Positions 24,604 to 33,270 of a DNA stretch of 64,000 nucleotides are shown in pieces. The notes under the pieces were generated by a model that did no database searches, was not told where the DNA came from, and saw only the letters and a list, made by a program, of their open reading frames with translations. Made by a program: the position numbers and the translations under genes. Positions within the stretch are counted from its first letter, which is position 1; the number at the start of each line of letters is the position of its first letter. Source of the stretch: Lewinellaceae bacterium (lineage in GTDB: Bacteria > Bacteroidota > Bacteroidia > Chitinophagales > Saprospiraceae); contig JACJYE010000007.1 of NCBI GenBank assembly GCA_020636255.1, positions 62,001-126,000 on the forward strand. Direction: 5' to 3'.

Positions 24604-25977
24604 TTAGCACATTTGGTATTCCGGTAATGACATCAGCCTGACGGCCAGGGTGCGGGCAAAATCCCAGTTGCTGCCCTGGGCCGTATAGCGGGCCATCAGG
24701 GAAGGGTTGAACGCAGGTTTTGCCTGTAGCAGGAAGGATGCGAACGCATCGTAATAAGATTCGCGGGGTACGCCTTCCAGTATCTGCATCAGGGGCTCCA
24801 GATCCAGCGTAGCGTCGATGCGGCGCAGGGCTTTACCCTGCTGGGCGGCCTCGGGCTCATCTTTTACGCGAAAGCTGAACTCCGAAAGCTGGAACAGATA
24901 ACCCGGCAGGTTGAGGCGCATCATCAGGGTGGCGTTGTCTATCCAGCTTTTGCCCCCCGGCCAGCCGGCGACATTGGGTGGGTTGTACAGCACCTGCCCC
25001 AGCGCACGCTGAAGGAATATCAGCGCCTTGTCGTCGATGAAGCGCACATCGAGGGTACGGATGATACCGGCCACAAGCTCCAGCGGCGATTTGATCTTGA
25101 CGCCGATGTTGTGAGGCTCGTAAAACCAGCCGCTTTCGAAAATAGTGCGCATCAGTTGCCCGATATCGTATTCGGAATCGTAAAACTGGCGGCTCAGGCT
25201 GTCCACCAGGCCTTCATCCACCTTTTCGTTGACGAAATAGCGATAGATCTTACGGGTGATAAAACGAGCGGTTTCCCGCCTTTCCAGGATGAGGTTTATG
25301 ATATCGGAGCCGTCGAAGGCCCCCGTTTTGCCGAAGAAAGTTTTGGCGCCGTAGTCGTGCGCCTGGGGCCGGAAGGTATAAATGCCCTGTGGGTTGCTCG
25401 ACCAGCCCGTAAAGGCGCGGGCAGCCTCTTTGATATCCTGTTCGGTATAATGGCCCCGGCCTATGGTAAAGAGCTCCATCAGCTCGCGGGCGAAATTCTC
25501 GTTGGGTTTATCCTTGTGGTTCTGCTGGTTGTTGAGGTAGCGGATCATGGCGGGGTCCTGGGCGATGGCCAGCACCAGGTCGCCAAACCTGCCGAAAGCA
25601 TATTTGCGGATGGTGCGCAGTTGCTGGAAAGCAAGCGTACCGGAAAAGGACTGGCAGGCAAAATGGCCGTGCCAAAAAAGGGACATGCGCTCCATGAAAG
25701 CGCTGTAGCGCGGGTTGGACATGCGCAGCAGCCAGTCTTTGCGTACTTCCGTAAGGCTTTCGCGTTCCTGGCCCTGCAGTTTTTTCTTTTGGGCCTCGCT
25801 CATATTACGCGACGGGCGCTCGGAAGGCGGGGGCGGCGCCTCGACGGGAATATCCGCCCCCGCTTCCCGAAACAGCCTGTCGACGGCCTGCTGCAGGCTG
25901 GCGCCCTGCATTTCTTTCCATTCCCGGGGGCTCAGCCCGAAGCCGGCCCGCCAGTACAGATGCTGTATTTTTTCCAT
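24604..25977 (-). CDS. DUF1800 protein, operon partner of the DUF1501 gene
   Basis: 457 residues. Family features are visible: HLYWRAGFGLSPREW near the start, MSLFWHGHFACQ, NFARELMELFTIGRGHYTEQDIKEAARAFTGW, HDYGAKTFFGKTG and NVAGWPGGKSWID toward the end. There is no clear signal peptide, although family members are often exported with their partner. The function of the DUF1800-DUF1501 pair is not established. The stop codon is six bases before the DUF1501 start, indicating translational coupling. Confidence 0.92.
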   Translation of the reverse strand: MEKIQHLYWRAGFGLSPREWKEMQGASLQQAVDRLFREAGADIPVEAPPPPSERPSRNMSEAQKKKLQGQERESLTEVRKDWLLRMSNPRYSAFMERMSLFWHGHFACQSFSGTLAFQQLRTIRKYAFGRFGDLVLAIAQDPAMIRYLNNQQNHKDKPNENFARELMELFTIGRGHYTEQDIKEAARAFTGWSSNPQGIYTFRPQAHDYGAKTFFGKTGAFDGSDIINLILERRETARFITRKIYRYFVNEKVDEGLVDSLSRQFYDSEYDIGQLMRTIFESGWFYEPHNIGVKIKSPLELVAGIIRTLDVRFIDDKALIFLQRALGQVLYNPPNVAGWPGGKSWIDNATLMMRLNLPGYLFQLSEFSFRVKDEPEAAQQGKALRRIDATLDLEPLMQILEGVPRESYYDAFASFLLQAKPAFNPSLMARYTAQGSNWDFARTLAVRLMSLPEYQMC

Positions 25978-26065
25978 TACTGCCGCTGTTTTTGATCCTT
26001 CTCGTTATCAGATACCCAATAACGACTTAGGTTTAACAGCAGCCTACCGTATTAACGGATTTTAA

Positions 26066-26191
26066 CAACCCGTACCTCCAACCGGAAGGCTGGAGGTACG
26101 GGTTCTCCAACCAGAAGGTTGGAGGTACGGGTTCTCCAACCAGAAGGTTGGAGGTACGGGTTCTCCAACCGGAAGGTTGGAGGTACGGGCT
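26066..26191. repeat. Four tandem 29-bp repeats, each a hairpin
   Basis: The unit CTCCAACCRGAAGGTTGGAGG + TACGGGTT repeats at 26076, 26105, 26134 and 26163, with one change in unit 1 and purine variation in the loop. Each unit folds as CTCCAACC/GGTTGGAG, and unit 1 has an extended stem with AACCCGTAC upstream. The last unit overlaps the stop codon of the gene at 26190-27185, so the array forms the start of its 3' untranslated region. There are no spacers, so this is not CRISPR. Confidence 0.8.
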
Positions 26192-27185
26192 AGAGCGTCA
26201 GCAGGAAGCCAATAGTGAAGTTGGCCTCCCAGTCGAAGATAAACTGGCGGCAGCCGGTAGCATCGGCGATGGCGTTGTAGATATTGAGGCCGCACTTTTC
26301 CTTGGCCCCTTCCGGTGCGTATTCGCCGGGGGCTTTCAGGACGGTATAGCGTTCTTCGCCGTTGCGCACTTCCTTGGCCAGCGTGAACGGCACGCCGCCG
26401 ATGATGAAGCAGGTATTGCGCTTCGATTCGGGCACCCTGGCGGATTTGCTGCGCACGTCGAGGTAAACTTCATTGTCCGGGGTATTATCCACGTAGTATT
26501 TAGCGCCATAGGTTTCGATGCCCTGGGGCTGGCCGCCCTCTATCCAGGACACCTTCGTATTGCCCGAGCCGATATCGACGACGAATGCTTTGCCTTCATA
26601 GGATGGAGGCAGCACACATTTCAGGGCCAGTTTGGCTTCCTGTTCGGGCGTCACGGTATTGACCACATACCCCAGCGACCGGATGCCTTTAATGATCTGC
26701 TGAGTGCTTTCCACTTTGGTGGCGCCGGAGCTGACCACAAAGTGGATGTTCTTGCCGCTGACGCCAAAATCCAGCATCCCTCCGATGTACTGCTTGAGGG
26801 TCTGCGTCACATCTTTACCGGAAGCCATGCCGTCATAAACGAGACTGTTGCCCCATTCCGCTTTCTGCAGTTTCCAGTTCTTTTGCTTGTCGATATCGAC
26901 GACGAAAGAGTTGAAGCCGGCCGCGCCCAGTTCCACTACGCCTTTTAACACGCCGTTGACGGGTGCAGGAGGCGTATAATTGAAGGCCTGCCTGCTGGAT
27001 GGCGGGGCTTTGGTGTCGTTTTCAGCAGGCGTTTCCGAGCTTTGTTCCGTAACTTCAGCCGTAGCGTCGGACACCACGCCCAATTTGCCGGAAGAGACCA
27101 GCGCGCGGTAGCCGAAAAAGATTGCCGCTACCACCACCAGGACGATGAGCAGCTTTGCAAACGGAGTTAATCGAGTAGTACTCAT
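26190..27185 (-). CDS. Membrane-anchored Ppx/GppA-like or actin-fold protein
   Basis: 331 residues from the ATG at 27185 (MSTTRLTPFAKLLIVLVVVAAIFFGYRAL); an upstream frame start at 27224 overlaps a promoter-like box. One N-terminal membrane segment is followed by a Thr/Glu/Pro-rich linker. The folded part has a first strand FNSFVVDIDKQKNWKL, a helix FGVSGKNIHFVVSSGA and the phosphate-binding motif AFVVDIGSGNTKVSWIEGG, which are typical of the Ppx/GppA branch of the sugar kinase/actin superfamily. The second half of that fold is shorter than in true exopolyphosphatases. Probably an extracytoplasmic nucleotide or polyphosphate sensor or enzyme; not assigned. Confidence 0.6.
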   Translation of the reverse strand: MSTTRLTPFAKLLIVLVVVAAIFFGYRALVSSGKLGVVSDATAEVTEQSSETPAENDTKAPPSSRQAFNYTPPAPVNGVLKGVVELGAAGFNSFVVDIDKQKNWKLQKAEWGNSLVYDGMASGKDVTQTLKQYIGGMLDFGVSGKNIHFVVSSGATKVESTQQIIKGIRSLGYVVNTVTPEQEAKLALKCVLPPSYEGKAFVVDIGSGNTKVSWIEGGQPQGIETYGAKYYVDNTPDNEVYLDVRSKSARVPESKRNTCFIIGGVPFTLAKEVRNGEERYTVLKAPGEYAPEGAKEKCGLNIYNAIADATGCRQFIFDWEANFTIGFLLTL

Positions 27186-27221
27186 GGATGTAAGGTATTT
27201 TGATTTTTCCCCGGAAAGATA

Positions 27222-27229
27222 CAAACTTA
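27222..27229 (-). promoter_or_regulatory. Candidate -7 box for the actin-fold gene
   Basis: TAAGTTTG on the minus strand, about 37 bases before the ATG at 27185. No TTG lies at the ideal distance upstream. Confidence 0.35.
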
Positions 27230-27338
27230 TCGGAGGGAAAGCGCAGTGCTCCGTCTGCCCGCTTCCCGCCCTGGCCGAATAAATCCCGACGGTCGCGGCT
27301 CCTGTAGCAAAGGAATTTTTTTACACCACTCATAAGGT

Positions 27339-27346
27339 TATATTTG
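27339..27346 (+). promoter_or_regulatory. Candidate -7 box for the SDR gene
   Basis: TATATTTG matches TAnnTTTG exactly and ends 26 bases before the ATG at 27373, a normal distance. The -33 element is weak (T-rich, no TTG). Confidence 0.45.
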
Positions 27347-27372
27347 CCCTGGACCAAGCAATCAATCACAGT

Positions 27373-28173
27373 ATGGGCAAAGTCATCCTCATCACAGGTG
27401 CGTCGTCAGGGTTGGGAAAGGCATTGGCGGAAATACTGAGCAGCCGGGAACATATCGTTTACGGTACCAGCCGCCGCCCTTGTGCCACACCGCTGCCCTA
27501 CCGGATGATCTTCATGGAAGTGAAGGATGAGAACAGCATTAGGAGCGGCATTCAGCACATTATAGAACAGGAAGGGCGCATTGATGTCGTGATCAACAAT
27601 GCCGGCATAGGGCTGGCAGGCCCTACAGAGCAGATCAGGCTTGACAATATCCGGGAACTGCTGGACATCAACGTGCTGGGCGTGGTGCGGGTATGTCAGG
27701 CAGTGCTGCCGCACATGCGGGCGCGCCGCAGCGGCCGGATCATCAATATCAGCTCCATCGGCGCCGTGATCGGGCTGCCTTACCGCGGCCTGTACTGCGC
27801 CAGCAAATCAGCCGTTAGTATTATGACGGAATCGCTGCGCATGGAGATCGCGCCCTTCGGCATCCAGGCCTGCTGCGTACGCGCCGGCGACACCCGGACG
27901 AACATCAACGCCAACAGGATCAAGGATGTCGGCGATGGCGGCCCGGCCTACCTGGAGCGCTTCAACCGCGTGTACGCAGCCATCGACCGCGAGGTGAACG
28001 AAGGCATGCCGGCAGAGGAAGCGGCCCGGCAGATCGCCCGGCTCGTCGACAGATCCCGGCTACGGCGTTATTATACCGTGGGAAAGCCCCTGCAACGGGC
28101 GGCGCTATGGGTCAAACGCCTGCTGCCCGACGCCGCCTTTGAAAAATTAATGGCCAATTACTCTGGCATGTAA
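27373..28173 (+). CDS. Short-chain dehydrogenase/reductase
   Basis: 266 residues. Classical SDR: cofactor loop TGASSGLG at 8-15, NNAG at 75-78, and the catalytic Ser128, Tyr141 and Lys145 in NISSIGAVIGLPYRGLYCASK. The protein should oxidise or reduce an alcohol/ketone using NAD(P). The basic residues after the second strand (GTSRRPC) favour NADP(H). The substrate is unknown. The C-terminal RSRLRRYYTVGKPLQRAALWVKRLLP resembles SDRs of lipid or ketone metabolism, which sometimes associate with membranes. Confidence 0.9.
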   Translation: MGKVILITGASSGLGKALAEILSSREHIVYGTSRRPCATPLPYRMIFMEVKDENSIRSGIQHIIEQEGRIDVVINNAGIGLAGPTEQIRLDNIRELLDINVLGVVRVCQAVLPHMRARRSGRIINISSIGAVIGLPYRGLYCASKSAVSIMTESLRMEIAPFGIQACCVRAGDTRTNINANRIKDVGDGGPAYLERFNRVYAAIDREVNEGMPAEEAARQIARLVDRSRLRRYYTVGKPLQRAALWVKRLLPDAAFEKLMANYSGM

Positions 28174-28194
28174 GCCTTTACTAAATACTAAAGT

Positions 28195-28737
28195 ATGATG
28201 CGAACGCTGGTTTTTACCTTACTTTTTACCGCATTGCTGGCCTCGTGCGGCACCAATCCGGGCCGGGAAGGCGCCATGTCGCAGGCCCAGATGGCGGAAA
28301 AGCTCAGGGCCATGGAGCAACACCTCGCTCAGGGCCTTGATCAAACCACTATCGACACGGCCATGGCCGACAGCCTGGTCGATCTGGGCATGAAGTACGC
28401 TGCCCAATATCCTGAAGACACGCTGTCACCTCAATTCCTCTTCCGTGCTGCCGATGTGGCGCGGGGCATCGGCGACCGCGGCCTGGCCGTCAGCCTATGG
28501 GGCAAAGTGGCCAGAGAATACGAAGGCTCGCGCTTTGCGCCGGAAGCCCTCTTCCTCATGGCCTTCACCCTCGACAACGACCTGCGCGACACGGCGCGCG
28601 CGCGCAGGGGCTACGAGGATTTTCTGGCCCAATATCCCAAGCACCCGCTCGCCGGCAATGCCAGCGAACTGCTGAAGATCCTTCAAAGCAACAAATCGCC
28701 GGAGGAGCTGATCCGGGAATTCCAGCAGCAGCAGTAA
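28195..28737 (+). CDS. Lipoprotein with tetratricopeptide-like repeats
   Basis: 180 residues. Lipoprotein signal with the lipobox LLASC, cysteine 18, so it is anchored in a membrane. The helical remainder contains two to three TPR-like units: DTLSPQFLFRAADVARGIGDRGLAVSLWGKVAREYEGSRFAPEALFLMAF and ARRGYEDFLAQYPKHPLAGNASELL, similar to the tol-pal system protein YbgF and BamD. It lies 21 bases after the SDR gene and 43 bases before the thioredoxin-fold gene. A role as a scaffold is inferred only. Confidence 0.78.
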   Translation: MMRTLVFTLLFTALLASCGTNPGREGAMSQAQMAEKLRAMEQHLAQGLDQTTIDTAMADSLVDLGMKYAAQYPEDTLSPQFLFRAADVARGIGDRGLAVSLWGKVAREYEGSRFAPEALFLMAFTLDNDLRDTARARRGYEDFLAQYPKHPLAGNASELLKILQSNKSPEELIREFQQQQ

Positions 28738-28751
28738 GGCCGGGAATCCCT

Positions 28752-28759
28752 TATCTTTG
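28752..28759 (+). promoter_or_regulatory. Candidate -7 box for the first thioredoxin-fold gene
   Basis: TATCTTTG followed by TAC, 21 bases before the ATG at 28781. It matches the consensus exactly, but no TTG is well placed upstream. Confidence 0.45.
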
Positions 28760-28780
28760 TACTTCAAAAAAACAAAAGCC

Positions 28781-29956
28781 ATGAAACTATCCACCCTTAT
28801 CCTTTTACTCGCACTCAGCTTCGGCCAGGCGCTCGCACAGGGCATCGAGTTCTTCCACGGTAGCTGGGCCGAAGCACTGGAGCTGGCCAAACAGGAAGAA
28901 AAGGCCATCTTTGTCGATGCTTACGCCACCTGGTGCGGCCCCTGCAAGCGCATGGCGCGCGAAGTATTCCCGGACTCCAAGGTCGGCGCCTTTTTCAACA
29001 GGCATTTTATCAATATGAAGCTGGATATGGAAAGGGGCGAAGGGCTGGAATTCCGCAAAACCTACCCCGTATCCGCCTTCCCCACGCTCTTTTTCATCAA
29101 TAGCGACGGCGAAGTGATCCAGAAAGTGCGGGGTGCCCAGAATGTGGATGCTTTCCTCGGCCTCGGCCAGAAAGTGCTGGGCCTTGCCGACCGCAGCGAA
29201 GATTATGCCGCTGAATACGAGGAAGGGAACCGCGACCCCGAGCTGATCTACAAATACGTCAAGGCGCTGAACAACGCCGGCAAATCGAGCCTGCGCATCT
29301 CCAACGAATACCTCAACGGCCAGAACGACCTCAGCACCGACTTCAACCTGCGCTTCATCCTGGAAGCGGCCACCGAGGCCGACTCCAAAATATTCGATAT
29401 GCTCGTCAAGAACCGCAGCCGCATCGAAGCGCTCGAAGGCCGCGAAGCGGTGCAACAGCGCATTCAGGATGCCTGCCTGGCCAGCCAGCAGAAGGCCATC
29501 GAATTCCAAAGCCCCGAACTGCTGAAGGAAGCCCAGGAAAAAATGAAGGCGCACTACCCGGAAGTGGCGGAAGGTTTCGAACTCTCCTCCGATATGCAAT
29601 TTGCGCTGGCCATGAACGATGGAAAAGCCTACGCTAAAGCCAGTAAGAAGTACGCCAAAAAGGTGCTGAACGATGACCCCGAAGAACTGGTGAAACTGGC
29701 GAATGAGCTGTCGAAAAACTTCAGCGAAGAGCCAGAGGCCATGAAACAGGCGGAAGCCTTCGCCGAAGACGCGGCCAAGGCCGGCAATAAGTACCACTAC
29801 TATCTCACCTACTCCCAGATCCTATACACCAACGGCAAGGCCAAGGAAGGCCGCGCCGCCGCCGACAAAGCCCTGGAGCTGGCCCGCCAGGAAGGGCCCC
29901 AGGCCGTGATGATGACGGAAGGGTATATCAAAAAGATGGAAGGGAAAGGGTGGTAG
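28781..29956 (+). CDS. Secreted thioredoxin-fold protein with helical C-terminal region (first of two)
   Basis: 391 residues from the ATG at 28781, which gives a clean signal peptide (MKLSTLILLLALSFGQALAQ). The thioredoxin domain follows with the active site ATWCGPCK, Cys52 and Cys55, and the cis-proline turn FPTLFFIN. This part acts as a thiol-disulfide oxidoreductase in the periplasm, similar to DsbD-gamma or thioredoxin_7 domains. The remaining 250 residues are helical and repeat-like (KAYAKASKKYAKKVLNDDPEELVKLANELSKNF), resembling TPR. The earlier in-frame ATG at 28757 overlaps the -7 box. A paralogue follows at 30090. Confidence 0.85.
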   Translation: MKLSTLILLLALSFGQALAQGIEFFHGSWAEALELAKQEEKAIFVDAYATWCGPCKRMAREVFPDSKVGAFFNRHFINMKLDMERGEGLEFRKTYPVSAFPTLFFINSDGEVIQKVRGAQNVDAFLGLGQKVLGLADRSEDYAAEYEEGNRDPELIYKYVKALNNAGKSSLRISNEYLNGQNDLSTDFNLRFILEAATEADSKIFDMLVKNRSRIEALEGREAVQQRIQDACLASQQKAIEFQSPELLKEAQEKMKAHYPEVAEGFELSSDMQFALAMNDGKAYAKASKKYAKKVLNDDPEELVKLANELSKNFSEEPEAMKQAEAFAEDAAKAGNKYHYYLTYSQILYTNGKAKEGRAAADKALELARQEGPQAVMMTEGYIKKMEGKGW

Positions 29957-30041
29957 GAGCGGTTGAGGTTAAAGGATAAAGTTATAGCGGGCTATAACCT
30001 TAAACAATTTTCCCCTCAGGTTCAACGTATAGATTCCAACA

Positions 30042-30071
30042 GCCGGCGGATGAGCCCGCCGGCCCTTTTTT
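30042..30071 (+). terminator. Intrinsic terminator between the thioredoxin-fold paralogues
   Basis: GCCGGCGG (30042-30049) pairs with CCGCCGGC (30056-30063) around ATGAGC, followed by CC and seven T. The next start codon is 27 bases after the stem. Confidence 0.85.
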
Positions 30072-30089
30072 TATCACAAAACTCCTCTT

Positions 30090-31256
30090 ATGAAATTCTT
30101 GCACATTTTGGCCCTTTCCCTGCTATCGCTTTGCAGCCTGCAGGCGCAGGAAGGCATCAGTTTTGAACATGGCAGCTGGGAAGAGGCCCTTGCCAAGGCC
30201 AAAGCCGAAAATAAGGTCATTTTCATGGACGCCTACACCACCTGGTGCGGGCCCTGCAAAATGATGTCGAACAATGTGTTCACCGAAGCTTCCGTCGGTG
30301 CGTTCTACAACGAGCACTTCATCAACGCCAAGGTCGATATGGAGGAAGGCGAAGGGCCCGGGCTAGCCGATCAGTATGGTGTAATGGCGTACCCCAGCCT
30401 GCTGTTCATCGACGGAGACGGCGAGCTGGTGCACCGCGCTGTCGGCTACCACGATGCCGAGCCCTTCATCGAACTGGGTAAAACGGCACTTGACCCCGAC
30501 AAGCGCCTGTCGAGTATGTCGATGCGTTACGTCAAAGGAGAGCGCAGCCCCGAATTCCTGTACCAGTACGCCATGTCGGCTATGAACGCCATGGACCCCA
30601 AAGCCGAGCAGGTCGCCCTGGCCTACCTGAAGACGCAGAACGACTGGAATACCGAAGAGAACCTGCTGCTCATCTTCCAGGTGGCCTCCGGCGCTGAACC
30701 TGAGCTGTTCGATTACATTGCTCAAAACCGCGCGGCCTTTGCCGAGCTGTTCGGCGAAGAGAACGTCAACGCGCAGTTGCATCAATTTATCATCAACTCC
30801 CTCGACCCCAACGAAACGGATGAGCAGGAGACCTTCCGGAAGGCCGATGAAGCCTACCGGAAAGCCTTCCCTGAAGACGCCGCCAGCATGTCGGCCAATT
30901 TTCGGATGAACTACTACGGCATGCTGGGGCAGATGGACAAGTTTGCCGAAGAGGCCGTGGCCTATTTCAGCCAACACCCTTCCAATGACCCCAACGAGCT
31001 GAACAACATCTCCTGGGCATTCTTCGAGAACGTCGATGATAAAAAAATGCTGGGAAAGGCCGTTGAATGGGCCGAAAAGTCGGTTTCATTGGATGACGCC
31101 TACTACAACAACGATACCGTAGCCTCCCTCTATTACAAACTGGGCAACAAGAAGAAGGCCAGAAAAGCTGCTGAACGGGCCATTCAACGGGCTAAAGAAA
31201 GCGGCGAAGATTACTCCGCGACCCAGGAACTGCTGGAGCGGATCAATGAAATGTAA
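30090..31256 (+). CDS. Secreted thioredoxin-fold protein with helical C-terminal region (second of two)
   Basis: 388 residues. Signal peptide MKFLHILALSLLSLCSLQA, then a thioredoxin domain with YTTWCGPCK, Cys53 and Cys56, and the cis-proline turn YPSLLFID. The long C-terminal region ends in TPR-like helices (AYYNNDTVASLYYKLGNKKKARKAAERAIQRAKESG). It is clearly paralogous to 28781-29956 over the whole length, including the HGSWEEALAKAKAENK segment before the active site. Probably a periplasmic redox or client-binding protein; the target is unknown. Confidence 0.87.
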   Translation: MKFLHILALSLLSLCSLQAQEGISFEHGSWEEALAKAKAENKVIFMDAYTTWCGPCKMMSNNVFTEASVGAFYNEHFINAKVDMEEGEGPGLADQYGVMAYPSLLFIDGDGELVHRAVGYHDAEPFIELGKTALDPDKRLSSMSMRYVKGERSPEFLYQYAMSAMNAMDPKAEQVALAYLKTQNDWNTEENLLLIFQVASGAEPELFDYIAQNRAAFAELFGEENVNAQLHQFIINSLDPNETDEQETFRKADEAYRKAFPEDAASMSANFRMNYYGMLGQMDKFAEEAVAYFSQHPSNDPNELNNISWAFFENVDDKKMLGKAVEWAEKSVSLDDAYYNNDTVASLYYKLGNKKKARKAAERAIQRAKESGEDYSATQELLERINEM

Positions 31257-31266
31257 TATTGAGGGG

Positions 31267-33231
31267 TCACTTCAGGATCACCTTCTCGGTATAAGCCTTA
31301 TTGCCCTGGCTGATGAGCAGGACATAAGCGCCTCTCGGCTGCCGGCTCAGGTCAAAGGCCTTGTCGTAGCGGCCGTCGAAACCCTCTAGGTTTTCGTATA
31401 ACACCTCCCGTCCACTACCATCCATTATACGGATGGTGGTGGGCAGGGCTTCGGCCTCGAACCGCAGGTTGAGCGTACCGGCTGCGGGGTTGGGCGACAC
31501 GCTGAGCTGCTTCAGCTCCAGCGTATTGGCGGCCGGCTTTTTATCCTTGTCGTCCAGCTTGAACTGCACCGGCAGGTTGAACTGCACTTTTACCACCTTT
31601 CCGCGTTGTTTGCCAGGCACCCAGCCCTGTTCCATATCATTCATCAGGCCGATAACCCGCAGCACTTCAGCATCGATGCTGGGCGATACGGAACGCACGG
31701 CCTTGATGTCTTCCAGCCGGCCCTCCTTGTTTACGACAAAACTGGCTACAACCGTACCCTCTATGCCGGCATCACGGGCATCTTGCGGGTATTTGAGCTG
31801 GCTAAAAATAAATTCCAGCATCTTCATATCCGCGCACTTCTTGCGCGCTGCGGCATCGGCAACGTCTTCACAACCGGGAAAAAGGGGCATCTCTTCCACG
31901 ACTTTGAACACCTCGTCCTGCCCAGTTGCGGGTATTTCAGCATCGGCCCTTTTTTCGCCGTCACCCAGCGAGAACTTCACGGGCAGGTTTAACTCTACAT
32001 CGACAGCCTTGCCGCGCTGGTAGCCTGGCCTCCAGCGGAGCCCCTTTTCATTCATCTGCTCCACTACCCGGATCACCTCGGCGTCGATGCTGGGCGAGAG
32101 GGAGCGCACGATCTCGATATTGCCCAGTTCGCCTTCCGTGTTAATGATGAAACGAACAACGGCCATACCTTCGATATTCGCCTTTCTGGCGTCTTCCGGA
32201 TACTTAAGGCTGGCGCCGATATATTCCATCAGCTTCATGTTCGCACAATTCATTTTATCGGAAGCAGAACCTTCATTGCCTTCGCAGCCCGGGAAACGGG
32301 GCATCTCTTCCACTACCTTAAAAATCTCGCCATACGTTTTGGCTTCCTTTCCCTTTTCAGGCTGCTGGGCGAAGGCCAGCACCAGGCCAAACAGCAGCGG
32401 GAGTACCAACAGGTAGCGGGTGAGCACCTGTCGTTTGGATTTCGTTTTAGTCATCATAACAATTCGCTTTTTGAGTTGTGAGTTGAGAAAATAGTTTGCC
32501 AGGGCGATCTGCGGCCCGGCCTGTGCCTGGCGGAGCAGCAAATGCCCGTATTGTTTTTTTCGGGAGTAGTGCCGCAATACGGCATGGTCGGCGAGGTATT
32601 CGTGCACCACGCGCAGCGAGCGGCTGTAGAGGAACACCATAGGGCTGGGCCAGAAAAGGATACTTAGCAGTTCGACCAGCAACACGTCCAGGCTGTGCCA
32701 TTGGTGCATGTGCGCCTGCTCGTGGCGGATGATCTTTTCTTCGTCCTCGGGCGGATAGGGCATCTGCCGGCTCCAGAACAAAACCCGGAAAAAGGAAAAG
32801 GGCGTATGCCAGGTTTCTGTCAGGGCAAGGGTATAACCTTTGGCCTTTTGCCTTTCCGACTGCCTGTACAGCCGCCAAAGCTTCGACAGGCCATAGCCGA
32901 AGCGCAGGGCGCTGAAGGCGACGCCCAGCCAGTACAGGGCCAGCAGCACGTCCCAGAGGGAAAGCCCCGGATCACTGGCGGTGGCCGTTACAACGACCTC
33001 CACGGCCTGTATGCCGACCGTAATGGGCTGCAGGGTTATAACCGCCATTTCTGCGCTGCTCCCGCTGGCCGGCGCCGGCCATTTTACCAAGGGTAACACC
33101 AGGCTTAGCAGCAGGGCCCCCAGCAGATAGGCCCGGTTGATCTTGAAAAAGGTTGACCGGCTAAGCAGGCAGGCATACAGCACGTAAAAGGCTGCCCAGC
33201 AAAGGGTAACACCGAGGATATAGGTGATCAT
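31267..33231 (-). CDS. M56 (BlaR1-like) membrane peptidase fused to two TonB C-terminal domains and a T9SS-like sorting tail
   Basis: 654 residues. Four membrane segments frame a cytosolic metallopeptidase domain with zinc motif HEQAH at 170-174 and Glu211 in RVVHEYLADHAV. BlaR1/MecR1 peptidases cleave their repressor on receiving a signal. After the last membrane segment (about 270-290) come two copies of an energy-transducer domain, each starting FKVVEEMPxFPGCE and containing YPxDARxAxIEGxxVxxF. The last 75 residues (VSPNPAAGTLNLRFE ... GAYVLLIS) are a type A T9SS sorting domain. That tail is odd on an inner membrane protein. It is cotranscribed with the BlaI gene upstream. Confidence 0.85.
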   Translation of the reverse strand: MITYILGVTLCWAAFYVLYACLLSRSTFFKINRAYLLGALLLSLVLPLVKWPAPASGSSAEMAVITLQPITVGIQAVEVVVTATASDPGLSLWDVLLALYWLGVAFSALRFGYGLSKLWRLYRQSERQKAKGYTLALTETWHTPFSFFRVLFWSRQMPYPPEDEEKIIRHEQAHMHQWHSLDVLLVELLSILFWPSPMVFLYSRSLRVVHEYLADHAVLRHYSRKKQYGHLLLRQAQAGPQIALANYFLNSQLKKRIVMMTKTKSKRQVLTRYLLVLPLLFGLVLAFAQQPEKGKEAKTYGEIFKVVEEMPRFPGCEGNEGSASDKMNCANMKLMEYIGASLKYPEDARKANIEGMAVVRFIINTEGELGNIEIVRSLSPSIDAEVIRVVEQMNEKGLRWRPGYQRGKAVDVELNLPVKFSLGDGEKRADAEIPATGQDEVFKVVEEMPLFPGCEDVADAAARKKCADMKMLEFIFSQLKYPQDARDAGIEGTVVASFVVNKEGRLEDIKAVRSVSPSIDAEVLRVIGLMNDMEQGWVPGKQRGKVVKVQFNLPVQFKLDDKDKKPAANTLELKQLSVSPNPAAGTLNLRFEAEALPTTIRIMDGSGREVLYENLEGFDGRYDKAFDLSRQPRGAYVLLISQGNKAYTEKVILK

Positions 33232-33270
33232 GTCGGCCGTTTTTCAGGTTTGGAAAACCTATCTGTTTCA

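Noticed and set aside
26066..26191. CRISPR array
   Set aside because: The units are direct tandem copies without unique spacers and each is a perfect hairpin; no cas gene is nearby.
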